Assembly (NCBI RefSeq): GCF_020564935.1
Contig: NZ_JAJCXB010000058.1
Span: 1 to 40,931, forward strand
Source: Streptomyces pinistramenti
Lineage (GTDB): Bacteria; Actinomycetota; Actinomycetes; Streptomycetales; Streptomycetaceae
Direction of reading: 5' to 3'
DNA: 40,931 nucleotides
The notes under the pieces were generated by a model. The model had not been told where the DNA came from. It saw only the letters and a program-made list of their open reading frames with translations, and did not search any database. Every line of letters starts with the position of its first letter. Positions within the stretch are counted from its first letter, which is position 1. The position numbers were made by a program, and so were the translations under genes. Shown piece after piece: positions 1 through 7,524 of this stretch.

Positions 1-170
1 TCCAGGAGCCGGGCCCGCCGCTCCGGTTCGTGGACGAAGGCCCGTACGTGCGGGTCGACGGCGTCGATCCGGTCGCAGGTGCGGCGCGCCGCGTCCACGG
101 GGTCGTCCGCGCCGGACCGCAGGGCCGCGGTCTCCTGGACGAGCGATCTGTGCCGGAGGAAGCTCTTCAC
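1..170 (-). CDS. Amidase-family protein, N-terminal fragment (cut by window edge)
   Basis: A minus-strand frame runs off the left edge without a stop. From a GTG at 170 it reads about 56 residues, including DAARRTCDRIDAVDPHVRAF followed by an arginine-rich helix. This pattern (helix, then 'RIDAVDPHVRAFV') is typical of the first helices of amidase-signature enzymes such as GatA-like amidases, where the N-terminal helix precedes the Ser-Ser-Lys catalytic core. The core itself is outside the window, so no catalytic residue can be seen. No strong ribosome binding site precedes the GTG, so the start is uncertain. It could be another helical protein. The identification rests only on this short pattern. 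Confidence 0.5.
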   Translation of the reverse strand, partial: MKSFLRHRSLVQETAALRSGADDPVDAARRTCDRIDAVDPHVRAFVHEPERRARLL

Positions 171-207
171 CCGTGCAGGCTACAACCGGCGGCCGCGGAC
201 CCGGCTG

Positions 208-251
208 GTTATCCACAGCCTCCGGCGAGGCTTGCCTGCCGGCTTTTCCAC
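208..251. promoter_or_regulatory. DnaA-box-like pair upstream of the amidase gene
   Basis: TTATCCACA at 209-217 matches the DnaA box consensus TTATNCACA exactly, and TTTTCCACA at 243-251 is a one-mismatch neighbour. The 13-mer GTTATCCACAGCC at 208-220 recurs exactly at 8775-8787. The pair lies in the gap between the amidase start and the end of the oxidoreductase gene. These may be real DnaA sites or chance. Nothing else here looks like an origin. Confidence 0.3.
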
Positions 252-309
252 AGGCGTGAGGCGGACGCGTAACCGGCCGGCGCGCCGCCCTCCCTCGGCG
301 CCCGACAGC

Positions 310-1314
310 TCACAACTCCACGATCACCGCGCCCATATGACGTCCCTCGGTCAGCTCGCGCAGCGCGGCCGGGGCCTGCTCGATGCCGTGCAGCCTGGCG
401 TGCGGGAAGGTGAAGGTGCCGTCGCGCAGCCCGGCTCCGAAGCGGGTGTGCCAGTCGGGGATCAGGTCCAGGTGGTCGTAGAGGGCCATGCCGCGCAGGG
501 TGATGCTGCGGGCGAGCAGCGACAGGGTGTCGATCTCGGTGGTGGTCGGCACGCCGGTCGCCATCTGGCTGGACAGCGCGCCGACAATCGCCAGGCGGGC
601 GCCACGGTTGGCGAGCGCGATGGCGGCCTGGAGCTGCTCACCGCCCACGTTGTCGAAGAGCGCGTCGATGCCCTCCGGTGCGGCCCGGCGCAGTTGCTCC
701 TCCACGGGTCCTGCGCCGCGGATCACCACCGCGTCGTAGCCCAGCTCCTTGATGAGCCGGTCGGCCTTCTGCCGCGATCCGGTGCTGCCGATGACCCTCT
801 TGGCGCCCTGCTGCCGGGCGATCTGGCCGGCCAGGGTGCCGACGCCGCCGGCCGCCCCGGTGATGAACACGGTGTCGCCCGGCTTCACTTCCGCGCCGCG
901 GACGATGCCCATCCAGGCGGTGGGGCCCTGCGAGAGGTAGCCGGCCGGGTCGGGCAGCAGCCCGGGGGTGATCCTGCGTACGGCCGAGGCGTCGAGCAGG
1001 GCGTATTCGCGCCAGCCGAGGTGGTGTTCGACCTGGTCGCCGGGGGCGAGGTCGGTTCCGGGCGCGGCGACGACCTCGCCGATGGCCGGGCCGTTCAGCG
1101 GCTCGCCGATGCCGAACGGCGGCAGCGGCACCGTGCTGGACTCGTCCATGAGGGTGCGCATCACGGCAGCGACCCCCATGAGGGTGTTGCGTACGAGGAC
1201 CTGCCCCGGGACGGGCTCGGGCACCGGCAACTCGACGATCTCGAACAGCTCGTCGGTGACCGGCCCCTCGGGGCGGCGGGCCAGGCGGACTTCGCGGTAG
1301 GTGCGGTTCGTCAT
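310..1314 (-). CDS. NADP-dependent oxidoreductase (MDR superfamily, leukotriene B4 12-hydroxydehydrogenase / CurA type)
   Basis: A 334-residue zinc-independent medium-chain dehydrogenase/reductase. The family reduces alkenals, enones or quinones with NADPH in the cytoplasm. The N-terminal half is a GroES-like barrel (about 1-125). The Rossmann half carries the nucleotide-binding loop ITGAAGGVGTLAGQIA at about 150-165, followed by the basic stretch 'RVIGSTGSRQKADRL' expected for NADPH. The FDNVGG motif ('ALFDNVGGEQL', about 218) is characteristic of the YncB/CurA/PTGR branch. Length is normal. The ATG at 1314 lies just below a palindromic operator (1330-1347), and transcription from upstream yyaL is blocked by a strong hairpin (1382-1431), so the gene is probably a single regulated unit. 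The substrate cannot be deduced. Confidence 0.93.
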   Translation of the reverse strand: MTNRTYREVRLARRPEGPVTDELFEIVELPVPEPVPGQVLVRNTLMGVAAVMRTLMDESSTVPLPPFGIGEPLNGPAIGEVVAAPGTDLAPGDQVEHHLGWREYALLDASAVRRITPGLLPDPAGYLSQGPTAWMGIVRGAEVKPGDTVFITGAAGGVGTLAGQIARQQGAKRVIGSTGSRQKADRLIKELGYDAVVIRGAGPVEEQLRRAAPEGIDALFDNVGGEQLQAAIALANRGARLAIVGALSSQMATGVPTTTEIDTLSLLARSITLRGMALYDHLDLIPDWHTRFGAGLRDGTFTFPHARLHGIEQAPAALRELTEGRHMGAVIVEL

Positions 1315-1329
1315 GGGGAGAGGCTAAAA

Positions 1330-1347
1330 CTTGACGCGCGCGTCAAG
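1330..1347 (-). promoter_or_regulatory. Perfect 18-bp palindromic operator with overlapping promoter of the oxidoreductase gene
   Basis: CTTGACGCGCGCGTCAAG is a perfect inverted repeat 16 bp upstream of the ATG at 1314. On the minus strand it contains TTGACG, followed 15 nt later by TAGCCT, which resembles a -35/-10 pair with the palindrome covering the -35. This arrangement suits a TetR-family or MerR-like regulator. No adjacent regulator gene is present, so the protein would act from elsewhere. Confidence 0.55.
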
Positions 1348-1381
1348 GTCAATCCCGTCCCTGGGCCTAGGACTTGGGTGG

Positions 1382-1431
1382 GAGGCGCCACCGGAGGAGA
1401 GCGTATGGCGGCTCTCCCTCGGTGGCGCCTC
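1382..1431 (-). terminator. Intrinsic terminator-like hairpin after yyaL
   Basis: Two 21-nt arms (1382-1402 and 1411-1431) pair with two mismatches around an 8-nt loop. The hairpin lies 14 bp past the yyaL stop and before the oxidoreductase promoter. No U-tract follows, which is common in Streptomyces. Confidence 0.75.
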
Positions 1432-1444
1432 TGCCGCTGGCCGC

Positions 1445-3490
1445 TCAGTTCCTGAGCCGGTCGGCCAGTTCCTCCGGGTCCGTGGTGGGCCGCTCGCAGG
1501 TGAAGTGGCGGCACACGTAAGCGGCCGGTTTGCCGTCGACCAGGGGGCGGTCCTTGAGGAGGGGCACCTCACCGGTGTCGTCCGACCCCGGTGCGCCGAG
1601 CGCGACGACCGCGCCCGGTGCGGTGCCGAGCAGCGCGGCACGATGCAGCGCTGCGGTGGCCGGGTCGCCCTGCGGCCCGACGACGGCGACCTCGCGCGGC
1701 CCGTCCAGCGCGGCCTCGGCGACGGCGAGTCCCCAGCCGATGAACCGGGGCGCCCGGCCGCCCAGCGCCGTCACGATGGCGAGGGCCCGCTCCGCGGCGT
1801 CCCGGTGCAGTGCGCTGCCGGTGAGCGCCCCGTAGGAGAGCAGGGCACCGGCGGCCGCCGTCCAGCCGGAGGGGGTGGCGTTGTCGGTCGGGTCCTGCGG
1901 GCGGCGGATCAGCGTCTCGGCGTCGGACGCGGTGTCGTAGAGCGTGCCGTCATCGGCGCTGAACTGGACCAGTACGGTGTCCAGGAAGAACCCGGCGAAC
2001 TCCACCCAGACGCCCTCGCCGGTGACCGAGGCGAGGGTCAGGAAGCCCTCGGCGACGTTCGCGTAGTCCTCCAGGACACCGGAGTTGTTGCCCGGCACGC
2101 CGTCCCGGGAGGTGCGGTGCAGCCGGGCCTGCCAGTCCATGTGGACGCGCACCAGGAGGTCGGCGGCATCGGTGGCGGCCTGGATGAGATCGGGGCGGTC
2201 GAAGTAGGCGCCGGTCTCGGCGAGTGCGGCGATGGCCAGGCCGTTCCAGGAAGCGACGATCTTGTCGTCCCGCACCGGGCGCGGCCGCTCGGCGCGCGCC
2301 GCGAGCAGCCGCTCGGTGACCGAACGCACCCGCTCGGCGTCGACCGGGCCTTCGGTGTCCGGGAGTTGGAGGACCGAGGCGCCCTCTTCGAAGGTGCCCT
2401 CGTCGGTGACGCCGAAGTGGGCCGCGGCGAACTCCGCGTCCTCCTTGCCGAGCGCTTCCCGCAGTTGCCCCGGGGTCCACGCGTAGTACGCGCCCTCGAC
2501 GTGCCGCCCCGTCCCGTCGTCGCTGTCCGCATCCAGGGCGGAAGCGAATCCGCCCTGTCCGGTGCGGAGTTCACGGACCATGAAGTCGGCGGTCCCGAGC
2601 GCGATGCGGCGCGCCGACTCGGAACCCGTGGTCCGCCAGAGGTGCGCGTAGGTCCGGCACAGCAGGGCGTTGTCGTAGAGCATCTTCTCGAAGTGCGGCA
2701 CGGTCCACGTCGTGTCCACCGCGTAGCGCGCGAACCCGCCGCCGAGCTGGTCGTAGATGCCGCCGCGGGCCATCGCCTCGCAGGTCGCCCGGACCATTTC
2801 CAGGGCGGCTTCGGAGCCGGTGCGCTCATGGTGGCGGAGCAGGAACTCCAGCACCATGGGCGGCGGGAACTTCGGCGCACCGGCGAATCCGCCGTGCACC
2901 GCGTCGAATTCCCGGGTCAGGCCCATCAGCGCGGCATGCAGGTCGTCCGGGCGCGGCGGCCGCTGCTCGGCGGACTCCAGGGCTCCGGCGAGGGAACGGC
3001 CCGCGAGGTCGGCGACGATCCGTCCTGCCACCTCGCCGACCTCGTCACGACGGTCGGTCCAGGCGCTCCGTACCCCTTCCAGGATCTGCCCGAAGGACGG
3101 CATGCCGTGGCGTGGCGTGGGCGGGAAGTACGTGCCGAAATAGAACGGTTCGGCGTCCGGCGTCAGGAAGACCGTCATCGGCCAGCCGCCCTGCCCGGTG
3201 GCCGCCTGTACGGCCTCCATGTAGACGGCGTCGACATCCGGCCGCTCCTCGCGGTCGACCTTCACCGCCACGAAATGCTCGTTGATCAGCGCGGCGGTCG
3301 CGGGGTCCTCGAAGCTTTCGTGCGCCATCACGTGACACCAGTGACAAGAGCTGTACCCGACACTGAGCAGCACCGGCACACCGCGCCGCCTCGCCTCTTC
3401 GAACGCCTCCGGCGCCCAGGGCCACCAGTCAACCGGGTTCTGCGCGTGTTGAAGCAGATAGGGCGACTGCGAGTTGACCAGGCGATTCAT
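1445..3490 (-). CDS. Thioredoxin-domain protein YyaL (DUF255 / SSP411-like), with island-derived N-terminus
   Basis: A 681-residue protein of the DUF255/N-acylglucosamine-epimerase-like family, similar to bacterial YyaL and mammalian SPATA20. The thioredoxin-like domain (about 1-165) contains the hallmark SVGYSSCHWCH, with a CxxC at Cys49/Cys52. An alpha/alpha barrel resembling glycosidases follows (about 220-600), with GGIYDQLGGGFARY and VPHFEKMLYDNA. The biochemical role is unknown. The ATG at 3490 begins the conserved NRL...SPYLLQHAQNPVDWWPW segment. An upstream extension to 3571 would have no family counterpart. The first 52 or so codons appear to have been supplied by the inserted island: a second, diverged copy with the family's usual Streptomyces start (MPNRLAHETSPYLLQHADN) remains at 8556-8720, and homology between the copies breaks exactly at the CxxC codons. 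The gene now lies 77 bp downstream of the defence operon on the same strand, and a strong hairpin follows its stop. Confidence 0.93.
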   Translation of the reverse strand: MNRLVNSQSPYLLQHAQNPVDWWPWAPEAFEEARRRGVPVLLSVGYSSCHWCHVMAHESFEDPATAALINEHFVAVKVDREERPDVDAVYMEAVQAATGQGGWPMTVFLTPDAEPFYFGTYFPPTPRHGMPSFGQILEGVRSAWTDRRDEVGEVAGRIVADLAGRSLAGALESAEQRPPRPDDLHAALMGLTREFDAVHGGFAGAPKFPPPMVLEFLLRHHERTGSEAALEMVRATCEAMARGGIYDQLGGGFARYAVDTTWTVPHFEKMLYDNALLCRTYAHLWRTTGSESARRIALGTADFMVRELRTGQGGFASALDADSDDGTGRHVEGAYYAWTPGQLREALGKEDAEFAAAHFGVTDEGTFEEGASVLQLPDTEGPVDAERVRSVTERLLAARAERPRPVRDDKIVASWNGLAIAALAETGAYFDRPDLIQAATDAADLLVRVHMDWQARLHRTSRDGVPGNNSGVLEDYANVAEGFLTLASVTGEGVWVEFAGFFLDTVLVQFSADDGTLYDTASDAETLIRRPQDPTDNATPSGWTAAAGALLSYGALTGSALHRDAAERALAIVTALGGRAPRFIGWGLAVAEAALDGPREVAVVGPQGDPATAALHRAALLGTAPGAVVALGAPGSDDTGEVPLLKDRPLVDGKPAAYVCRHFTCERPTTDPEELADRLRN
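3333..3490 (-). repeat. Left copy of duplicated yyaL 5' segment (putative attachment-site arm)
   Basis: From TGACACCAGT (3333-3342) to the ATG at 3490, this sequence is homologous to 8560-8720, with conserved blocks such as GTACCCGAC, CTGAGCAGCACCGG and CAGGCGATTC. To the left of 3333 the two copies have no similarity, which places the crossover at the codons for Trp-Cys-His of the CxxC motif. The offset between copies is about 5.23 kb. Confidence 0.8.
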
Positions 3491-3510
3491 ACACGAATCG
3501 TGCCACGAGC

Positions 3511-3526
3511 CTGGCCATGCGGCCAG
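3511..3526 (-). terminator. Short hairpin between the defence operon and yyaL
   Basis: CTGGCC-ATGC-GGCCAG forms a perfect 6-bp stem with a 4-nt loop, 41 bp past the DUF262 gene stop and 20 bp before the yyaL start. It could be a weak terminator. It is much weaker than the other terminators in the window, so read-through into yyaL is plausible. Confidence 0.3.
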
Positions 3527-3567
3527 CATGCTGGGCGACGACGTCTCCCTGGCCCATCTATCGCGAG

Positions 3568-5235
3568 TCACTCGGTATCAATGTCAGCCTCCCCAAATTC
3601 CTGCTCGGACGACTGAATTCCCAGACTCTCAATGAACGCCTTCTCCCGAGACGCTACCTCGTGTTGACGCGCAGCAATGAAGTCGGCATATTCGTCATCT
3701 TTGAGATATTCGACCGAGGAGGGACTGACTCCGTGTGAATCCAGGATGTCGGTCGCACCTTCCTCCGCGAGCCTGATGAGCGCCTGCCGGATCGAGATAC
3801 CTGGCGGCGTCGCCATGACGATGCGGTTGGCCGGACTGGAGGCCCCGGGAACCCCACTCTGGGTGATGATGTGTCGGTAGGTTTCACGATGCGCTGTCGC
3901 GAGCTGATCGACCACATTGATGAGCTCGCCATCAAGATTCTTCCGCTCCGGGAAGTTCTGCAGATCCCAGAGGAGATAAGCACGCACACGCGCGCTACGC
4001 AGGTCGAATCGCTCAGGAAAGGCGCGGGCCCGCTCTCCCGAGTAGCTAAGCTCTCCCCTTCCCTCCGCGAAGGCTTTCATTTCTTCGATGAACTTACGGA
4101 CCTGCGTAGTGTTGGCCCCAGCAAAGGTCCCTGCGAGCGAGGTGATCCAGAACCAGTCGCGGAGTTTACTCCGTCGCCCTTCCTCCACCTGACCGGAAAA
4201 GTGGAAGAAGACAGCGAGCAACATGATCTGAATGTTGTAAGGAACCAGACGGGCGAGCGGAACATGGGCCTCTACCCTAAGAAAATCAACCACTTCCTGC
4301 AGCGTGTGGTCGGTTTTCTCCACCGCACCCAAGAGTTGCCCTTGCACCTTACGTGCCATCATCTCCCAGGACGGGTTTTGCACATCCTCCTCACCGGACA
4401 ATGCGAGCACAGTCTGGAAGATAGTCATGATCGGGATATCACCGAAACCGGAGGCCGCGATACGCCCCTGAATCTCTTCCATCTTGTCACTCAGCGTTTC
4501 TGGTCCAGTGGTTCCGTAGGTCAAAGCAGAGACCATCTGGTCAGGGCGCATCTTCTGGCCACTGCTGTTGATCCTGGAGAAGACTTCCACTGCCTGCTGG
4601 AGAGTTCCCCCCTGCATGCGAACGACGGAAACCTTATAGTTCTTCACCCGCTGCGCGATGCGCTCGCTCTCCTCCGTGAGGCGATCAGCCTCACTGCGGG
4701 AATAAGTGTCCGAAAGTTGGCGCGCATACTCAAGAAAATCCAGGGTCCGCAAAACAGATCTCATCGGCAGGTAATTATCAGGAACCTTGTCGCCGCTTTT
4801 CCAGTGCCGATAGCGCGAACCATCGTGATCCGCGCGGTCGAGTGGCCGGTAGACCCACCACATCCAGTCCTCCTGCCGGGTGGACCTTGGAGCGGCGGCC
4901 AGCCGGTGAAGAACACCGAAAAGCGTCGAAAGCCGCTGGTGACCGTCCAGAACATAGGCCACCTTCCCCCCCTCCGGTGCCGACGGGATACCTCGTCCAC
5001 CAATGGAATCGAGACTCGCAAGCGGCATGGACGGTTCCCAGATGAGCAGGCTGCCCACCGGATAACCACGCTCCATACTGTCAAACAACTGCAACATCTG
5101 CTCTGGTCGCCAAAGGAAAGGGCGCTGGAATTTCGGCACCCGCAATTCTCCGGTTGAAATCCATTGCAGCACCTGTTCCAGGAACTGAACTTCTGGAACG
5201 ACCGAGATATCCTTGATCACCTCAACCTCCGCCAT
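3568..5235 (-). CDS. DUF262-domain protein, third gene of the defence-like operon
   Basis: A 555-residue protein. Residues about 20-110 carry the DUF262 (GmrS-like, ParB/Srx-fold) pattern: VPKFQRPFLWRPEQMLQLFD (34-53), GYPVGSLLIW (57-66) and VLDGHQRLSTL (95-105), where DGHQR replaces the usual DGQQR. A second family block is VEVFSRINSSGQKM (216-229). In characterised DUF262 proteins this domain binds or hydrolyses nucleotides and senses modified DNA. The C-terminal half is helical. A clear DUF1524 HNH nuclease (His-Ile-Phe-Pro type) is not visible: the nearest stretch is RHIITQSG...SPANRIV. It is therefore not an obvious GmrSD type IV restriction enzyme. The ATG at 5235 lies 2 nt after the stop of the preceding gene, implying translational coupling. 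Codon use is AT-richer than the core genes, consistent with transfer. Confidence 0.85.
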   Translation of the reverse strand: MAEVEVIKDISVVPEVQFLEQVLQWISTGELRVPKFQRPFLWRPEQMLQLFDSMERGYPVGSLLIWEPSMPLASLDSIGGRGIPSAPEGGKVAYVLDGHQRLSTLFGVLHRLAAAPRSTRQEDWMWWVYRPLDRADHDGSRYRHWKSGDKVPDNYLPMRSVLRTLDFLEYARQLSDTYSRSEADRLTEESERIAQRVKNYKVSVVRMQGGTLQQAVEVFSRINSSGQKMRPDQMVSALTYGTTGPETLSDKMEEIQGRIAASGFGDIPIMTIFQTVLALSGEEDVQNPSWEMMARKVQGQLLGAVEKTDHTLQEVVDFLRVEAHVPLARLVPYNIQIMLLAVFFHFSGQVEEGRRSKLRDWFWITSLAGTFAGANTTQVRKFIEEMKAFAEGRGELSYSGERARAFPERFDLRSARVRAYLLWDLQNFPERKNLDGELINVVDQLATAHRETYRHIITQSGVPGASSPANRIVMATPPGISIRQALIRLAEEGATDILDSHGVSPSSVEYLKDDEYADFIAARQHEVASREKAFIESLGIQSSEQEFGEADIDTE

Positions 5236-5237
5236 CT

Positions 5238-6275
5238 TTAGATCACTCTCCGAACCTTGTCCAACATCAACCGCAACTCCTGCGTCGCTCCAAGTTGAAG
5301 GCCGTCCAGGTCCTTCTCGCTTATGCCGCCATTCTGCACTTCTTGCAGGAACAACCTTGGCAGATCCGTTCCGAAGCCCTCCTGGAGGGTGATGAGATCT
5401 TGCTCATCCACACCATCGTAGAGATCACCGTGATGCGGTGGCACGTGGTAGGTTTTCCCTGCTGTCCCAGCGTGCCGAGACTTCCTCTTCGACTCGGGAA
5501 CCTTCTTTACCTTGCCCTTAAAGCCGTGCTTCATGTCGAAATGAGCACGCTGCTCGGCAGTGAATCTCTTGAGGGACTCCAATCGTTTAGCCATGTCCGC
5601 CTGGGCATCAGATTTTCTCGGCTGTCGGGCCAAAATTCGATTCGGGATATAATTCTCCATCTCTCTGAAACTAAGCACGTGGGAGTTTCCGCCTGCATGT
5701 ACCACGGCATCGGATTGCTTGTGGTTATTGGTCCGCTCTCCGGGGCGGAAACTATCACTGTCGATTACTAGAACCACCCGCTTGGTTCTAGTGAACTTTG
5801 CGGCCTGATCAACAGCATGCCGGGTCGCGCCATCTTTTCCACCCCCGTTGTACACGTCCAGGTGGCCTCGCGACTCTGCATCGATGATGTCTTCACAGCC
5901 CAATACGCGCGCCAGCGCTTCGATCATCTGCCAGTCGTAGGTAGCGTTCTCAACCACGAGCACGGCGGACCGCTCTAGGTCACGGACGTCGCCTTCCAAA
6001 GTTTCTCTGGTGACCCTGACTACGCTTGCGTTCGTACCACGCGGCGCCCAGGCATGCGCGACGCCGCTCGCCTTCTGCGCGAGTAGAAGATAGACCTGAG
6101 CGAGAGTGGGAACATGACGGCGGCAGAAATCACCGACTGCATCCACGTCACGCGGAGAGAGCTCCCATTCATGCCTCGCCTGCCTGAAGAAGGAGATCAG
6201 CTTGATTACAAGCTCCGCGTTCTCGTTGCCTTCGTGGTCCCTCAGCAGCTCAACCGGTATCTCAATGCGCATCAT
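5238..6275 (-). CDS. TOPRIM-like (DUF4435-like) putative nuclease, second gene of the defence-like operon
   Basis: About 345 residues from the ATG at 6275. I do not recognise a named family with certainty. A TOPRIM-like core can be read: SAVLVVENATYDWQMIEAL at about 103-121 (acidic residue after the first strand, as in 'vlvVEGxxD'), then RVVLVIDSDSF at about 166-176 (the DxD motif), then LSFREMENYIPNRIL at about 202-216, which matches the 'REIENY' element of DUF4435/OLD-type TOPRIM proteins. The C-terminal third is basic (GKVKKVPESKRKSRHAGTAGK). TOPRIM partners of ABC-type ATPases are usually metal-dependent nucleases. A TTG at 6356 would add 27 residues but overlap the ATPase gene by 95 bp. 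The tandem ATGs at 6275/6272 give an 11-14 bp overlap and are preferred, although the ribosome binding site is weak for all. Stop and next start are 2 nt apart. Confidence 0.7.
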   Translation of the reverse strand: MMRIEIPVELLRDHEGNENAELVIKLISFFRQARHEWELSPRDVDAVGDFCRRHVPTLAQVYLLLAQKASGVAHAWAPRGTNASVVRVTRETLEGDVRDLERSAVLVVENATYDWQMIEALARVLGCEDIIDAESRGHLDVYNGGGKDGATRHAVDQAAKFTRTKRVVLVIDSDSFRPGERTNNHKQSDAVVHAGGNSHVLSFREMENYIPNRILARQPRKSDAQADMAKRLESLKRFTAEQRAHFDMKHGFKGKVKKVPESKRKSRHAGTAGKTYHVPPHHGDLYDGVDEQDLITLQEGFGTDLPRLFLQEVQNGGISEKDLDGLQLGATQELRLMLDKVRRVI

Positions 6276-7524
6276 CGACCCGATTCGCCTGCGCATCCGC
6301 GAGAGCTCGAACTTCCTCAAAGTCTTCCGCGAAGATTCCTGTTGGCCAGTAGTCAATATTGCCGAGCGCGTCTACCTGGATCTGACGCAAGAAAGCAGAC
6401 CCATCTCCCTGTTCAACAAAATAGATTCTCAGATCCTCTGGCCTCAGCCGCTTCTCCGCTACTCGCCGGCGCAGGCGCAGGAGAAAGTTTTCACTGTGCG
6501 TCTCCACCAGGAAGCGAACATTGGATTGCTGCACTGCGTCAGTGTACAGATCGGCAATCGATGCGTGTGCCGACGGGTGAAGATGAAGCTCGGGTTCTTC
6601 CACGATTTCCAACACTGGATTGACTGGTGGCTCTACCTTGTCTGAGGCGCGTTGGATCAATATGGGGAGAAACTGGACCACTCCAGTGCCGACGTCATCG
6701 ATGTGGACGAAAAGGTCAGGGTCGCGCGTCGAATAAAGCCGAGGAACATACATGCCCGCTCCGACGTCCGTGACCTCGATGCGCCACCCGGGCAGCATCC
6801 CCGACAAAAGACGGTTGACCTCACTCACCATGCGGCCGCGGCCGCGCATCTCATCTGCTGCTAGCATGCCCAGCGCCTTCTCGCCCTTATATCCGACGCT
6901 GCCGAAAGATCTGGTAGGCGCCCTAAAGAACCGATCCGGCTCTCCCCTGAACGGACCGAGATACCGAATCTCGTCGAACTCCTTTCGAATCCGATTGGTT
7001 ACTCCATCGATTCCACCGATAGAGTCGGACCAATCGGAATCATCAGGCAAAAGGCCACGGAATGAAACTTTCCTCTCTTTTCCGCCGACGCTATACATGC
7101 GCTTCTCTGAAGAATAGGCGTCGGGGCCAGGGGTCCAGGAAAATTTCTCACTCGCCGACCCGCAAGAGATCTCCAGTTTGGAGACGAGTTGCGTTCCCCG
7201 GTCTGCAATGTTTTGAACTTCGGCGTTGACACCCAAGACTTGACCATGTTCTGCCCTGAACGAGAACCCCGCACGAATGCGCCCATGCGGTGATGATCCG
7301 TGGACTAGATCAGTGAATGAGGAGGAGAATCCCTGGGTGGAGTCCAAGTCCAAAGGGTATTTGGAATCTGCACGAATGCCCGTGTACAGGATAGGGAGGG
7401 CTCGCACGACCGCGCTCTTGCCAGCGTTATTTCTCCCCAACACCACAGTGATTCTGCCGAGCTCCACCTCCTGCCTGTCTTTGAAACAGCGGTAGTTCTC
7501 CAAGAAGAACCGCTCCAAGGGCAT
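6262..7524 (-). CDS. AAA/ABC-type ATPase with C-terminal DUF3696, first gene of the defence-like operon
   Basis: A 420-residue SMC/RecF-like ATPase. It begins with the typical FFLENYRCFKD strand. Walker A is GRNNAGKS (30-37). The Walker B region VLEIVEEPELHLHP (304-317) contains the Glu-Glu pair and the 'ELHLHP' D-loop typical of OLD/AbiEii-like ATPases. The switch ETHSENFLLRLRR follows at 341-353. The end (about 365-415: LRIYFVEQGDGSAFL...DYWPTGIFAEDFEE) matches the DUF3696 signature with its 'WP.G.F' block. Such ATPases drive conformational control of an attached or partner nuclease, and many belong to phage-defence systems. The ATG at 7524 has a GGGAG ribosome binding site 6 nt upstream. 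It leads the operon ATPase - TOPRIM-like - DUF262, overlapping the next gene by 14 bp. G+C is well below the surrounding core. Confidence 0.88.
   Translation of the reverse strand: MPLERFFLENYRCFKDRQEVELGRITVVLGRNNAGKSAVVRALPILYTGIRADSKYPLDLDSTQGFSSSFTDLVHGSSPHGRIRAGFSFRAEHGQVLGVNAEVQNIADRGTQLVSKLEISCGSASEKFSWTPGPDAYSSEKRMYSVGGKERKVSFRGLLPDDSDWSDSIGGIDGVTNRIRKEFDEIRYLGPFRGEPDRFFRAPTRSFGSVGYKGEKALGMLAADEMRGRGRMVSEVNRLLSGMLPGWRIEVTDVGAGMYVPRLYSTRDPDLFVHIDDVGTGVVQFLPILIQRASDKVEPPVNPVLEIVEEPELHLHPSAHASIADLYTDAVQQSNVRFLVETHSENFLLRLRRRVAEKRLRPEDLRIYFVEQGDGSAFLRQIQVDALGNIDYWPTGIFAEDFEEVRALADAQANRVDDAH

Noticed and set aside
1331..3616. Long open frame (761 codons) on the plus strand opposite yyaL
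   Set aside because: It is antisense to a confidently identified gene, has no family motif, and arises from GC-rich third codon positions.
3568..5235. Reading the DUF262 protein as a GmrSD type IV restriction enzyme
   Set aside because: The C-terminal HNH motif required for that call is not visible, and the operon partners are not those of GmrSD.
5238..6356. TTG start at 6356 for the TOPRIM-like protein
   Set aside because: It would overlap the ATPase gene by 95 bp. The ATGs at 6275/6272 give the short overlap expected in an operon.
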